64,000 nucleotides of DNA from Jackrogersella multiformis (GCA_902806575.1 CADCXD010000013.1:62001-126000), one strand, 5' to 3'; shown: positions 24,112 through 37,515, numbered from the stretch's first letter. Translations and numbers: made by a program. The notes: generated from the letters alone by a model not told the origin.

Positions 24112-27100
24112 TCTATAGGTATAAGACTACAAGATTACAAGACTATTAGGTCAAGTGCTACCTATACCTAGGTACCTACCGTGAGGAGCTAATTGAAGTG
24201 ACACGACAGCGTAGCCAAGGTCTGGGAGGTTGTATCCGAGATTCTAAAGAAGGTTCTAGGCTCGTCGCTACTTAAGTAGCAACCCCAAATAGATGAACGG
24301 TGCAGCTGCCACCCGAATCATCGTGACAACGAAGGTGATGCGACACCCCTAATGTCGTCATTTGTCTTACAGACCCCCCACCCCTTGTGGCTTTTTTCTT
24401 GGCTGCATTTGCAGGCATTGCAGGTACCTACGTGTACTTAGTTTAAGAACCTTGGAAGTCTTACGGGTTTCCTTACTTAGTAGCCTAGCAGCCTAGGTAC
24501 CTGCCGTATTATTTGTTACTCCAGCGGGTAGGACCTCCGAGTCGTGTATTATATTGCCGACAAGCGACAGAAGCTTTTTTTTTTTGGTGTTAAGTCGACC
24601 TTGAAAACCGTGGCGGGTTGTAATGATTAATAAGTAAATTAGTGTCAGCTATAATAATCTGATACATATAAGATTACCTTACTATGGTACATACTTAGCT
24701 ATCTACATAGGTATAGGATATACCCGACATCGCTCGTCATAAAGAAAAGTTTAGAGTTTATACAAATAGAAATAGAAACAAAGCTGAGGTAATACGTTAC
24801 CTAAAACCTTAGGTACTTTAGGTAAGAAATAAGTACCTATTAGGATAAGATCTTCTATCCATTTATCTGTCTTACCTACTTACCTAGGTACTTAATACCT
24901 ACTTACCATGTAGGTAGGTACGTGCCTGGTACGCTTCAGCTCATTAGATCGAGGCTGTGAGGTTATAAAAAGGAGGTCAACCGATTACCCCTTTTACTAG
25001 CCAGTCATCTGTATATTTACCTAAGCATACATATCTACCTAGGTACTTAGATAGGTAGTAAGTTTAAAAAATATCTTCTAGAAGGCACTCAATGACCAAT
25101 ACTACCAAAGCTAATCTATGATTCCAGTAATTGTATGAATGTATGGACGATGTAAGTGAATATTCATCGTGCATGGACAAGTTCATGATGTAGCCTACTT
25201 TTACTAATATCAATATTCGTCGTTGATCATTGACTTGGACAGAGCCTGGCTTGGACAAAAGGGCTTAATACCAACGGTTCAATTATCCGGATCAGCTCAT
25301 CCATTGCCCATGCGCATCCGTGTTCTTAGATCCCCATGAACGGAAATTGAAGCACCCCTGGCTGTGCCAGTAAAGGTCCAGGTAAGGGAATCAGACCCTA
25401 GGAACCTCTTTGGATTGAATGGCACACAAAATACTGTTAGAGTTAATTCCCTACGCGATTAGAATATGGCGTGTTAAAAACCGCAGTTACTAAGATAGAA
25501 GTGCGGTTACTATTAGATGTCATCGTATCTTCGAAGAGCCTCCTTCAATCGAATAGTCACTTTATAAATATATAAATACGTAATCCCATTATTAGCAATC
25601 AATATGGGCCGATGTAAGACTTTGGAAATATATCTGGCCTATCCATGGGCAGACGAGTAGTACTTTGTTGAGACCCTATCATTCCCTACTTCTAAACCAT
25701 AGAGTCGATAAGGAGAAGTCCGAAAGCATTCATTGGAAGCTTAGAAAGTCCAGAGTCTAGAATGTCTAGAAATCCTAAGAATCATGATTCTAGAACTGCA
25801 CGTCAAAGTCACCAATCCCAGTGCGATGATCTTCTTCAGTGACCTGCAACCATAGGTATCAAAGTGCATTTCTACCACTTTATTTCATATTTCGGGCACC
25901 ATATTAAGTTGGCGAAGTCCTAAAGTATCATAAATAGTATTCCCTCCTAAGCTTCCCCTTCCACGACTAAGGCTAGGTAGTAGTTGACACTTGTTCGTCC
26001 AGCAACTCGAGTAATAATTCAAACCCTATTCACCAAGCGAAGGGCCTAAGAAGACAGACAAAACTGTCACCATGTCGTCCAGGAAACTACCGTGAGTAGG
26101 CTAAATATTCTGGCATATCAGGCCGCCGGGTCTCAGAACTTGACCCGATGCATATATAACCTAGGTAATGAGACTATCGAGTAGATAGGGGTCGTCTTCG
26201 TACACATGCTTGTTCCTTTAGTTCGTTAGGCACCACTCATAGACGGTTTCCATCGGAGAACATTTCAACCCGGGCTCGTCGACCCCGAGCTACCCCAACA
26301 TACATTGCTACTACACAGTGACGCAAGAAGCAGCGTTGCCGACAGGAACAGGTTGACGTTACAGCAATCACACTCATGATGAACATCCGGCTGTAAACTG
26401 CTACCATGCATCACACCGCTCCTGTAGCGCTGCATACGTTAGATAAGACCTCAATTTATGTTATATCAAGATGATAATTGTGGCTGAGGCTTTTATACAT
26501 ATGTTTTCCCAATCTACCTAAGCGTATTGCTGAATTATAACCAAATAATAACTGAAATGAGACTGTACTATTCGAATCACCGAGTAAGAGTGACAATATA
26601 AATCTATAGGCTCATAATAAGTAAAAATGAACTTTCGAGTGAGGAGTAGGTGTATCTCAACGACACGTAACTAGATATCGGTTAGCAAATAGAACGTAGA
26701 AGATATGGAGATTATTACAAAGGTAGACACACCCTTGCACATAGGGTTTCCTGATTCAACCTTCATATGCTCTGATAATCCTGGAGTATATTGGCGTGAG
26801 CAATAAAAAGCCAGTAACCAATGACTCTATCTACGTCCATGCCGGGATGAGACGTAGGATAGATCCGAATTGTTCGAGCCTCCCACACTAACTAGATCAA
26901 GTGCCGCGTACAGTCAATATGCCTAGCTACCTTAGTTATTGGGCTAGTGGGAACCTACAGCTGGTTCAGCTGGCTATTTGCCATGTCCCTCCCGAGTGGC
27001 CAGATGGGGTATCTGACGACATAGGCGCGCCTGGCAGTGCTCGATTACCACGCTTAAACGAGCGAAAGGATAGCAATATGTCATATAGCTTTTCAAAACA

Positions 27101-30100
27101 GCAGACAGTGCAGGTTCCAGGCCTTTTATCACGAGGATAATATTACTATATCGTAAATCGGCTTCTCTATACACTTATCTACTGGATACCCCTTTTCTAC
27201 AGATCTTCGAATGTAAGGGTTAATTTCAGGATATTTCCATATTGCCTTCTTTTCCTGAATATATTATGTATCTGTCTTTGTTCAGCTACGTAACCAATGC
27301 AACCTAGCCACTCTAAGTAAAAAAACCAGCTCCTCAAGTACAAATAACCTAAGGCTCGACGTGATTAAGCTAACACCACATCATATTAAGGATTTGTGGC
27401 ATTGCCGATCTCGCATGTTGCCATCGAACTCTGCTAAATATCATACGAACTACCTGAATTTTTGATGGGTGCTCTACGAAATCAATTATATACCTATATA
27501 TCTACCTAAACTCTCAAAGTATTTATCATGACCAGGAAAACTTAAACTAACAACATGACTAAGAAGACATAGTAGACTCTTTAGCCTTAAAATAATATGA
27601 CATTAAAACCAGTGTTCTGAAGAGTGATAAGACCAGCGCGGTTTACTACAACATAGTCTCCCGGCTCCCCTATTTATGCCATCATCGTAACATACCTACC
27701 TAAGGTAGGCCAGAGTCATCAACTAGAGAAACACATACGAAGCACGAGTGACAACTGTCTATTATAAGCATAGTACCTAAGGTAATTAGGTAGAAACTAC
27801 TAGGTAACTATAGTGCATATACAACTATAGCCTCAAGTCACACCATTAAGCTAACCTAGGTTGCTCATCTATATATTGCTGTTGAACAGAAGGTGAGACT
27901 ACTTGTATCAACCTATATCGGTCTATAAATAACTCTATAGTAGCTGATTCCCATGCTCAGACCTCAGTGGCAAATCACCTACGGCCTAAAGGGGAAGGCC
28001 GATAGGACACTGGGATATACAACGAGTTACGCTGGACCGCGGACCGGATTTCATCTCGAGCCTTGACAGCCGGCCCAGGATGTATAAAGTTATACCGGGA
28101 CATTGACGCCAAGCTCCCGAGCCTCAATAGAGTGGTACCTAGGTAGGTACCTGTCATCCTCGGCCAGCTTAGCCGTAAGCATACATCTGACTGCACTACC
28201 GGCGATATCCGAATGCGGCTATTGACTCCTTATTGTCAATTCATTAAGATAGGTTGCGGACACGATGGCGGGTGAAGGAGTAATCGACGGTTAGTAAGCC
28301 AAGTACTAACCACTTGACTCTCTCGATCGAGAGGCCATAAATCCCGATATTTCCACAGAACTTATGGCTGTGCCCGAGACTAAGTATCCTGTGCCGGACG
28401 GACAATGGATAACGACGCCCTTAAATTTATCAGCTTGCCCTTTAGAAGGATATCCAGCTCTGCTAGGCATTATGATATACGAGGCACGTATATGTATGGG
28501 AACGGCAGCTTCGCATCCGTCCGGAGATCTCGACCTCGGAGGTGTAGGATACTGTTATAGCACCTTCTGATAGGGGTCTAGATCTACAAAGTATAAGTAG
28601 TTTGATACGGACCCACGCGTGAGATCGGTGAGACTAGAAGAGCTAGATAGTTATAGAATCGATGTTACCAAGAAAAGCGCAGTCTCCGTCCGTCAACGGA
28701 TCAGGATTCAGGACAGCCTTTACTCCCAACACCCGAAACCGCTTACATTGGAGTGTAAATGTCGGGAAAACGCAGTACAGAATTGCGATAATTTAAAAGA
28801 CAGGATTTCAAACGGAAATGATTGAATGTTTGCTCGATGGACCCATCAGAAGTTTGCTCGACTTTTGATACCCTGGTTCTGCCTCTGTGTGCTCTAGGCA
28901 CGACGTTTGAAACCACCACTAGCTCGTAGAAGGCCAAATCGAATTCGAGAAGTTTATACCACACATTCCAGTAGTCGTGAGCGAAAATGGCTCGGTGACA
29001 CCAGACTAAGAAATCGTGCCCGCTCAGATTGTTCGTACCCGACAAACTCGCATGAATACGAGCCTCTTGCGACCCACGAATGGTCCATAAATCTTCGACC
29101 ATGTAACTTCTGTTCTTATTTCTCGTCGTGCGTGATAATTACGGTGTAAGAAATGAAGCGGGAACGGGTCGCCGTAAGGTGCTGCCACTGGAAGAGTGGA
29201 TGATGGCAGAACACATCCATGCATTGGGAGGCAGTTTGAGTAAATTAGGACCCGTCGACTAGATGATGAAGAAGATGCTTGGCCCCTTGAAATTTTTTTT
29301 GGAGAGGTATCTAGATCATGATATAAAACAGCCAGAAACAAACCATAAGATATCTATGTACTATGCAGGTAGGTAAATAGATAGGCAAATAGGTACGGAT
29401 TGTAGAATTCTTACCTTTGACATTTTGTCATGTTAAATACGAAACACGTAGGTGGGGAGTATGCCTACATAATGGAATAGAAAATCGATTACCTACCTAG
29501 GCTGTAGGTATGTACATACCTACGTCTTTCTAATAGTAATGATCAGAAATCAAGATCTATCATTCTAGACTTGGCCTGATTACCTACACCAGGTAGAGCA
29601 TCCCGAGCATCATGCCTAGGCTCTTTCAAGCGCATTACATAATTTCCCACTATGTAAGGATGGAAATAGTGATAATCTTGGATAGATTTGACGCTGACGA
29701 CGTACTGGATAGGCTGTCCTCCTTTAATCTGAGACTGGAGCTGATTTCGAGTCTACCGCAGTCTGCAATAAACCAAACCAACCAATCTGAAGAGATTTCC
29801 TGGTTGTACGAACAGGTAAGACATTGCCATCCTCGTGGAGCCACCAATCAAACATACATGTAGCCTACCTAGGTATATATTCGTGTCAGTTGGTTTGAGA
29901 GCGGTAATGGAAGTAGGGTCTCACTTATTCTAAGACGGCTCTTAGTAAGATGGGATAGATCATAGGAGGATAGGATAGGCTCATCCAGGCTCGTCCACCT
30001 AGTGTACACTAGAGGGATCTACCTCGCATGAACAAATCCTGCCACACCATCCAATAGATGACGGCGGCTGATGACGAAGCACTACCAAGGTAGAGCTAAA

Positions 30101-30350
30101 TATCAAAATGGCACACTTCACATCGCTGCATCGTCAGGCTAGCTGGCTAGTAAGACGACCACCAAGGGAGGGGAGGGCGCTTATGGTGTATTACCTAAAA
30201 GTACGAAGTATGTAGGGTTCGAAAACATCTCGGCACATTGATTTGCACATTGATTTGAATTTCGAACAGCCGATTGTGGGTCCAGATTAATGAAAGTTTA
30301 TGCCGAATCGCTTTCATTTCTTGGAATCGCAAGTCTGGGTTGGTCACAAA

Positions 30351-30373
30351 CCTACCTAGGTAGGTACCTACCT
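30351..30373. repeat. CCTAGGTA palindrome cluster
   Basis: CCTACCTAGGTAGGTACCTACC, an inverted arrangement centred on CCTAGG. A sister cluster (CCTAGGTACCTAGGTAG) lies at 30769-30785. Confidence 0.8.
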
Positions 30374-32694
30374 GATGAATAGCAGATTGTCTCCACAGTA
30401 GAAGAGTTTATTTAACAACTTGTGACAATTGGCAATTTTAGTGGGTGACAAGATGGGTGGTGACTTCGCGTGCGGCGTCTAAATTCAGTGCGGACAACGT
30501 TTCTTGACCCTGCGAAGATCTCTGTTCTTTCCCATTTACTCCATTCAAATCCACCCAATCTGGAACAAGCATAATCGGTACGTACCGAAACATGTATCGA
30601 GTACTGTGCGCCAAGACAAGGAATCGAAGGAATCGAAGGGGTTTAGGTGGAAATTGAGGGGTCCAGCACGTACCAGCTACTCCATGTACGAACTGTAGCC
30701 CCTGTCCGAATGACGAACAGCATTGACGACATGGTCTGGGGTTTAGCTTGCCAGCTTGCGTCGGCCTCCCTAGGTACCTAGGTAGTCTCAACTTTAACGA
30801 CATCTGTAACAAGGTTCACATGACCGACGACATGAACCCCTTCATATTTTTTTTTTTGCAACCAAACACCACGTTTATCTCACATTCATCCTATTATTCA
30901 ACTTATCGTCCCAATCCGGTCATAGGTACTAGGTAGGTATCAGGCTTAAGTACCTAGGCAGCTAGGTAATCCATCTGTTACCTACCAATTACCAAATTAC
31001 CAGTTACTAGTTACCAAGAGAAATAACAAATCATTTTATGACGATCAAGTGGGAATCTCGGGTAACTTAGAACATCTGCCTAACATGATCGACGACAATT
31101 ATCCGGATGCTACAGGTCGATATCTACCTCCATAGCGGCGCACTGGCGGCCCATCTGATAAAATCAGATATATTATCCACGGAGCTGCATCATCTCTAAC
31201 AGCTCTCATTAAGCACCTCCAATACGTACCTAGGTACACGTGAGGCCTCGGCCAATTATCGAGTACTCTTATCCCAATATGGTAGGCGGAATGATTTGGT
31301 ACCTACATATGTATGTGCCTAGGCAGGTACCTACCTACAGTACTCACCTGAATTCGTAAGACAGTGCCTGCATCATGTATTTAAGTAGGTAGGCTGAACT
31401 TGTATAACATTGATCATAGTCGAGTCTCCGTTCCCACCGCGATTTGCCTAATAACGATACCTTTATAAGTACTTGGGTTTTCTGTTGCAATTTGTCAGTA
31501 GCTACATTAAAAAGTAGGGCAGTTCAGATAAATAAGATTAAGTAGCTTTTACACGTCGGTACATGAGTCAGCTTGTACATAACCTTTGGAAAGCTATTCT
31601 GAAGTACCTAAGTACCTACTGTTTGAAGTTGAAGGCACAGCCTACCAGGTAGTAGCCCCTGACTGCTGGGTTCTTTCCTGGGCATTGACCAACCACAGCT
31701 CGCCATTTCCTGTAGTAAACCTTCCCAATACACGACATCGTTCGCTTCCATCTCATGGCAACAAGGTCCCTTCCTTTTTTAGTTACGTTGTCAGTTCGTT
31801 CCTACCTATTCCATAATAGTATTGGCCTGACCCGGTGGTCAATTCTTTCCCTCTTTTAGTATCGTCGAGTCGACTTTGTTCACTTTCATTCCTTCACCCT
31901 CTCTTCCTCTCTCTTTCTACCCTCCCCTCGGTCATCGACCAGATTTCACTCATTTGAGAAAGTTAATTCCTTCATTCTGTTATTTCCCGGCTAGGATTTG
32001 GCCTTGATTCGTTTATTCATTTCCCCTGTTCTGTTCTACTATCCTCCATTCAACCGGTAACGCATTATCAGGCGAACCTTGAAGTCGGAAGATCTTAGTA
32101 TCAGAAGCAAACTGTTCCTGCGCCGTAGACACTCGGACACTCATCAACACTGTGGTTTAAGCTCACGACAAGAACAGTGAAAAAAAGATCTTGTCACCTA
32201 CCAAGTTACCAGTACTTCGGCACCTGAGAAGTTAGGGCGGACCTTTGCGACTCTGGACCACCTTAAACACCTTACACGAATTCATCTAATAAATTCGACT
32301 ACCGAATTTCATAATTCTTACTGGTCCTCCCTCCCTCACCGTTCACCTTCTAACCTATCACTGCACTTACCAACTCGAACCCATTTCCGATTTGATTTCT
32401 CGAATGGTCATGGGCTTCTTCGTGAGACATTGATATTTTTTCGTCCTGCTCCCACGCAACCGTCGTTTCTTACGTTGACCGTTATTCCTTCAAGCCGGCC
32501 AGCTAGCTTGGTCACTTTCAACCTGAGATACCCCTAGATACCCTTAGAAATTCGATATTTCCATTCGAGTTCTATTTTTTCTTCTCTTCATCGTCGATTT
32601 AATATTGACACTCACGGAACGACGACCTTCATCACTGCAATTCCAACCTTACTATCACGGTTTTGAACTTCACAGTTTGAACTTCACAGTCAAG

Positions 32695-33984
32695 ATGTTA
32701 TTCTCCGTCATCGCATTCTTTGTCGCCTTTTTCTTGGGCCAAGGATTTGCACAAGATGCTATTCTTCCTTGCGCAGTAAGTATAATTCTCTTGGAAGACT
32801 TGTACTGATTATTCAGTCGATATGCTTGCTGAACGCCCCCTCCCCCTCGCCCTTCTCCATGTCTTTTTCTTAACTACCACTACCTTGTATGTGGATATAC
32901 ATCCATGGATCATAGCTAACGTTGTATTCTTCTACTAGGCAGGCTGTGTCAGCGGTGTCTTCGCGAACGCCGTCAGCATGGGATGCCCTGGAAACGATAT
33001 GCTTTGTGTGTGCGGCAAAGCAGCTGAGTTCTCGGATGGTATTCGAGATTGTGTAAACCAGGCTTGCCCGGCCGATGTTGTGGCGGCCCAGCTTCCCCTT
33101 GCTCAGAACTCTGGAACTGAGCAATGTAAAGGTAAGTAATTGTAAAATCATCATATTTGGATATGTTTTGTGACGGATCTTAACTGACCGAAATATTGCA
33201 GCTGCATCTGCGCCGACCCCAACCCCAACCCCAACTTCCAGCTTGCCGGTTCCATCTTCTGTTGAGTCCCAGGCTACTGCGCCTACTCAACAAGACGCCA
33301 CCTCGTCAGCTACGGCTACGGTTACGGCTGCGGATGCTTCTCAACCTGCTGCGACTGCGGAAACTACTGCGACTCCTGTCTCAACCCCAAGTCCTGTCAC
33401 GTCAACTGGAGCAGCGACCACGGAATCTTCAGGTGCTTCTGTATGTCAATCGTGCTAGATCCATCTATTCAATCTATGGGGTTTGAATGCTAACATGTTT
33501 ATAGGCATCAACTTCTTCAACTGCGACTATCGAAGGTGCAGGTGCCGCGAGTGAAGCTACAGCTTCAGCTGAGCAATCTGATGATGGGTCGGATTCTACT
33601 TCAGAGGGTCTGTCTGTTGCCGCGAGAGCTGGGATTGGCGCTGGTGCTGGTGTAGCGGCTGTTCTGCTTGCTACCCTTGTATTCTGCCTGTGCAGACGCC
33701 GCCAAAAGCAGAACGCGGCAAGACAGCGTCCAGCCATGCAGATCTCGCAACCTCTCCCCGGCTCTGGACGACAGTATGCGAATAGTTCACGCCAAGCCGA
33801 TGCGGCCTTGTCCAGAACCTTCACTCCATCACCGCAGTCGCCACCGAGAATGGACCGACACGCCCCTTCCCCCGTGACGCCGCCATATTCACCGTCAGCC
33901 GCATCATACTCCTCCGAGCTTGACTCGCACGCCCGTCGATATGAGGATATGTTGCCTCAAGCGAGGCCTCGACCGATGATCTAA
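32695..33984 (+). CDS. CFEM-domain protein with signal peptide and one membrane segment
   Basis: Exons are 32695-32775, 32939-33131, 33202-33440 and 33505-33984, giving 330 residues. The start ATG at 32695 opens a hydrophobic signal peptide (MLFSVIAFFVAFFLGQGFAQ). Residues about 21-91 form a CFEM domain with all eight cysteines (LPC, AGC, MGC, LCVC, DC, AC, QC). A Ser/Thr/Ala/Pro-rich stalk of about 110 residues follows, then a transmembrane helix (AGIGAGAGVAAVLLATLVFC, about residue 205), a basic stop-transfer CRRRQK and a Pro/Ser-rich cytoplasmic tail of about 100 residues. CFEM proteins of ascomycetes serve in haem or iron capture, in the cell wall or as effectors. The single membrane helix with a long tail fits a surface sensor or anchored protein rather than a GPI-anchored or Pth11-type seven-helix protein. 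Its ligand cannot be told from sequence. Confidence 0.92.
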
Positions 33985-34719
33985 TTGATCCGATGCGTCC
34001 GACCTCGTTTCTGAACTTTGTGCCTAAAGTTCTTTTCTTCTAGGAGTTTTTACTGAACTCTGGGGCGCGTTCTCTTAAGAGTTATGAATCGGAGAGGTCC
34101 AAATTATTCCTACTAAGGATTTATTGCGGAGGGTTTACTTGACGAGTGTAGGCTTGTGTAGCCCTTCCAATCTGATTCTCGTCCACAAAGTCTAAGAGTC
34201 CAGTTTTGTTCATGGGTCGATTTACTTACGAGGAAGAGATATGCCAATTGCTGCCGACAGACAGAAATCCTGATGATGTAGCTAGGACAGGAATGAACCA
34301 ATGAGACAAACTTTGCTATTAGTACCAACACGACATAGCAACACTTGCCTCGTGATGGTCTGTGATTGTGTGGCTTCTAATTAACTCTTTTATTGATCGC
34401 ATGAGTCCTATATTGCTATTTTAATTTTAGGTAGTTCGGCTAATAGGAGAATCCTAATGAGACGACTAAAGATGACCAAAGATCTCCTTATTTCGGTGAT
34501 GAGTTTGTATCTCGTAGGGAAACGTAGTATTCCATGTTCCGACACCTCTAGAGATGTGTCATGTCGTCTCAGTCGAGTTGATTTCCAGTAATATGGTACA
34601 CGTATCGAGTCGAAATGGAGTCGATACAAGATCTCTTACAAGCATGTACGCCATGTCTGCTCTAGAGTCGAGCTATACTTCTATTTTATTTCTCGCCCTT
34701 CACTTAGACTGTTCACAGA
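33985..34719. other. Convergent intergenic region, CFEM gene / mrpl22
   Basis: About 735 bp between two 3' ends, presumably holding both 3' UTRs. No CCTAGGTA cluster, gene or RNA is recognised. Confidence 0.6.
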
Positions 34720-35910
34720 TCACCAGCTGTAATACTGTCTTTGCGCCGTCACTGGCCGATTCGGTAAATGTACCCAAGGAGCCTTCTTGGCCTGCTTCTC
34801 TTCCATCTCGTCGTGCTTCCGTATCCTCGTCTTCTCTTCTTTCAGGATGAGCGAGATCGCTATGGGTGGAGGTTTGTTGTTAGCTACTTGCTGCTGATCT
34901 CACAACTCTATAACTATAGTATAAGAGGCCTTAGAGGAATAGGGGTAGTAAAAGGGGGGAGGGTGGGGTATAGGGGCGGGGATTGCCGATTGCTTACAAG
35001 CTGTAGGCCTCCACTGCATGGCCATACGGTTCCTTCCACGGTAGTGTATCCTCTGGCCGCGCCAGAAGCCCTTGCCTACCCAGGACTGATCAACGTACAG
35101 GTTTGTCGGGTCCTGGACTTCGATCCACTTGCCGTCCTTGGTCTGGATCTTTCTGGGTTTAGGTTTGTTCTTCCCTTCGGCGCTGCCGATACCCATACCG
35201 TGGGCGGCGATGGCGTTATCGCGCGCCTCCTCCAGCTGCCACTTGACCTCACGGGCCATCTTCTTCTTGCTGAACTGCATCTGTGTGATGGCGTCATCGA
35301 CCGTCTTGCCGGCGATCTGGCGGGCCAGGAACATCAACTTCTTGGTGCTGGTGGGAAGCGGGGTGCTCTTGCTACTGTGCTCCCTCTCGGTCATGAGGAT
35401 GCGCTGGGCCTTGGTGAGCGGCTTGCCTCTGTTGCGGACCATCTGCATGACCTTGCTCTTGAGGAAGCGGACTCGCCACCGCGGGTCCGGGTCAGTGGCG
35501 CGCTCCATGTGCTCCTTCACATTAGTTCCGGCCATCGAGACATTCCCCTGCTGCTTAGTCTTCCGCTTTAGCTCGGGGTCCTTGATCTCCTCGTCGAAGA
35601 TGGAGGATCCCTGGGTCCGGTCATCGTTCTTCCTGAGCATCATCTGCTCTTGCTCCATCTGCGTTTTCCTTTCGACGAAGGGAGAGGTGTCGGGCGCTGC
35701 TGCTGCCTTTCTGCGGCCCCAGTTGAACCAAGCGTTGCGGCGCTGTTCTCGGGGGAGTAGGTACTGGAGGTGTAGAGATGGTTTGCCGGCGGCTGCCCGG
35801 GTTGCTGCGCATATTTCTAATTAATTTCCACGGAGTATCAATTGGGATCATTTCAGATATATGGACATACCGGCGGTGGCTACCCGCCGCGCCGGCAGGT
35901 GTAAGCTCAT
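34720..35910 (-). CDS. mrpl22: Mitochondrial large-subunit ribosomal protein uL22m
   Basis: Exons are 35910-35871, 35816-34998 and 34859-34720, giving 332 residues. The start at 35910 gives MSLHLPARRVATAEICAATR, a basic leader without early acids, consistent with a mitochondrial presequence. Conserved family segments include LLPREQRRNAWFNWGRRK, DPDPRWRVRFLKSKVMQMVR, KSTPLPTSTKKLMFLARQIA (the L22 fold), YVDQSWVGKGFWRGQRIHYRG and the C-terminal SLILKEEKTRIR, ending LPNRPVTAQRQYYSW. The last exon is easily missed because reading through the intron gives a plausible but wrong tail; splicing at GTAAGC...CCATAG restores the family C terminus. It is divergent from cox9, with 481 bp between start codons, and convergent with the CFEM gene. 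The role is in the mitoribosome peptide exit tunnel, from family knowledge. Confidence 0.9.
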
Positions 35911-36391
35911 AGTTGCTATGAATTGAGTGGTATAGCAGCTCGAAGTGAAGCTGTAAATAGGTAGGGTACTATGGGAGATTTGAGGCTCGTAGTATTAGAG
36001 GAAAAAAAGATTGGACGTTGGATGTTGGAGCTTAAACTGCCGAGGATAAACCGGGGGGTACTTAAATACATATCTACCTAGGTATATGTAGGTACATAGG
36101 TACCTACCTAAGGTACATAGGTACGCACATATGCAGAAATGTAGGTACCTAGGTACGTATTTCATACATTTAAACTGGATGACCCCACCACCACCTCGCA
36201 CGTGACACACTCCCGAGATTCCCCTTCTGAGGTTCAGTTCGCGCAAATTAAGAAACATCATCGAACCACTTCCAACTCTCAACTATCCGATTTTGAATGA
36301 CAGACCAGCAATTCTGGTAATTCACCCGCACTCACCTTCGCACCCACGCACCGTATACCTTTTAATCGTCCTCTTCAAACTCTTATTCGAA
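35911..36391. promoter_or_regulatory. Divergent promoter region, mrpl22 / cox9
   Basis: 481 bp between two genes for mitochondrial proteins. It contains a diffuse run of CCTAGGTA-like motifs at about 36075-36155. A common promoter is inferred from layout only. Confidence 0.5.
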
Positions 36392-36821
36392 ATGGCAATC
36401 AAACCCATCACTGGCGTAAGTATTTGTGGCTTTCAATTGCTGCGCATATCCTCCCCCTCCGACCAATGAAGTGTAATTAATTTCTGATGACTATAGATGC
36501 TCCGACGAGGTCTCGTCACTGACCTCGGCGTTTCGCTCGGTATGCCTACCCCGATACTCGATCTACGATATTCGATCCTCCAAAACGACGTATATGGCGG
36601 TTTTCGGCTAACATGAATCGCAGCACTCGGCGTAACTTTCGCGAGCCTCTACTGGTACGAAGACCGTTTATAACTCTATGCAGCAGGATTTGAGCAGTCA
36701 AAGTTCAGAACGACAACCGACTAACGTATGTTAAAGGCACGGATACCACATGCCGCGCACCCACGCGCGAGACGCCTTCTACAAGCAACTCGAGGAGGAG
36801 CGGGCCGCGCGGACCATCTAA
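36392..36821 (+). CDS. cox9: Cytochrome c oxidase subunit VIIa (Cox9-like)
   Basis: Small inner-membrane subunit of respiratory complex IV. Four tiny exons, 36392-36415, 36497-36539, 36624-36654 and 36737-36821, encode 60 residues (yeast Cox9 has 59). The protein starts MAIKPITGMLRRGLVTDLGV, has one hydrophobic helix (SLALGVTFASLYW) and ends HMPRTHARDAFYKQLEEERA. It shares with yeast Cox9 the N-terminal APITG-type motif, the position of the helix and the charged tail. No presequence is evident, as for yeast Cox9. All introns begin GT (GTAAGT, GTATGC, GTACGA) and end AG. The third junction reads YW-HGYH; family members often have another residue at the H, so this exon border is the least certain. 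Confidence 0.88.
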
Positions 36822-37515
36822 TAGGACGATGGAGGACCGAAATAGGAAGCATGCACATACAAACGCGAGGGGGGAGACACCAGACACTAGACGAGAACAA
36901 CATTTTTCTGCTGCGATTGAAGGATGCTTTAGACGATGGTAGTGCTTCGAAGGCTAGGGACGGTCCTCGACTGACTGTACTATACGAAAGAGTATCCGCC
37001 AGCCGAATTCATACTCCCTCGAGCATTCCCATATTACAGTGATGTGCCGAGTTGTGACAGCGTATCGGTTTTTTGTCTCGGCATATTATGTGGTTTATAT
37101 ATCCGTTCGTCCGGCTAGTGTGAGTCCATAAGTACCTAGGTAGGTACGGCATACTGGTGTAGTCGCAGTTAAAAAAATAAAAAAAGGTGAGATTATAATA
37201 AAGAGTGGTCGTGAAAGAGTAGTAGAATATAGTATTATATGAGGTAACTACTATGTAGTACTGTAACCTAGGTACCTACTTGAAAGTGGTGGATGTAAAA
37301 AGGTATAAACTCGCCAAGACCTAGATTTATATACCTATGGGCTTCAATGTTAGTCTAGCATATTAACAGAATAATTACCTGGTATTAATACACCTAAGTT
37401 GGGTTTCCTATAAATGCTACGGGGTATATATGAATCACCTTGTATATATGCCGAACCCTTGAATTGAGACAATATCCATGGATAAGAGAATAATTATTTT
37501 ATTATAACCACAGAG
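36822..37515. other. Convergent intergenic region, cox9 / som1
   Basis: About 690 bp between two 3' ends, A/T-rich in its second half, with CCTAGGTA-like motifs at about 37134-37146 and 37266-37281. No gene recognised. Confidence 0.6.

Larger units (their letters stand above)
22630..32694. other. 10 kb gene-poor region with interspersed palindromes
   Basis: No open frame longer than about 120 codons is visible, and none has a recognisable domain on either strand. The first about 2.5 kb (22.86-25.06 kb) is dense in CCTAGGTA clusters; 25-30 kb is moderately A/T-rich with scattered stops in every frame. A (CT)n tract lies near 23477-23494. The last kilobase (about 31.8-32.69 kb) is pyrimidine-rich and is probably the promoter and long leader of the CFEM gene, with a potential nine-codon upstream ORF at 32404-32433. 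I see no tRNA, no transposase and no terminal repeats. Decayed transposons or long non-coding transcripts cannot be excluded by eye. Confidence 0.6.

Noticed and set aside
25265..25290. GGTTCAATTATCC, a loose T-loop-like string
   Set aside because: No complementary T stem of proper length and no A box at tRNA distance.
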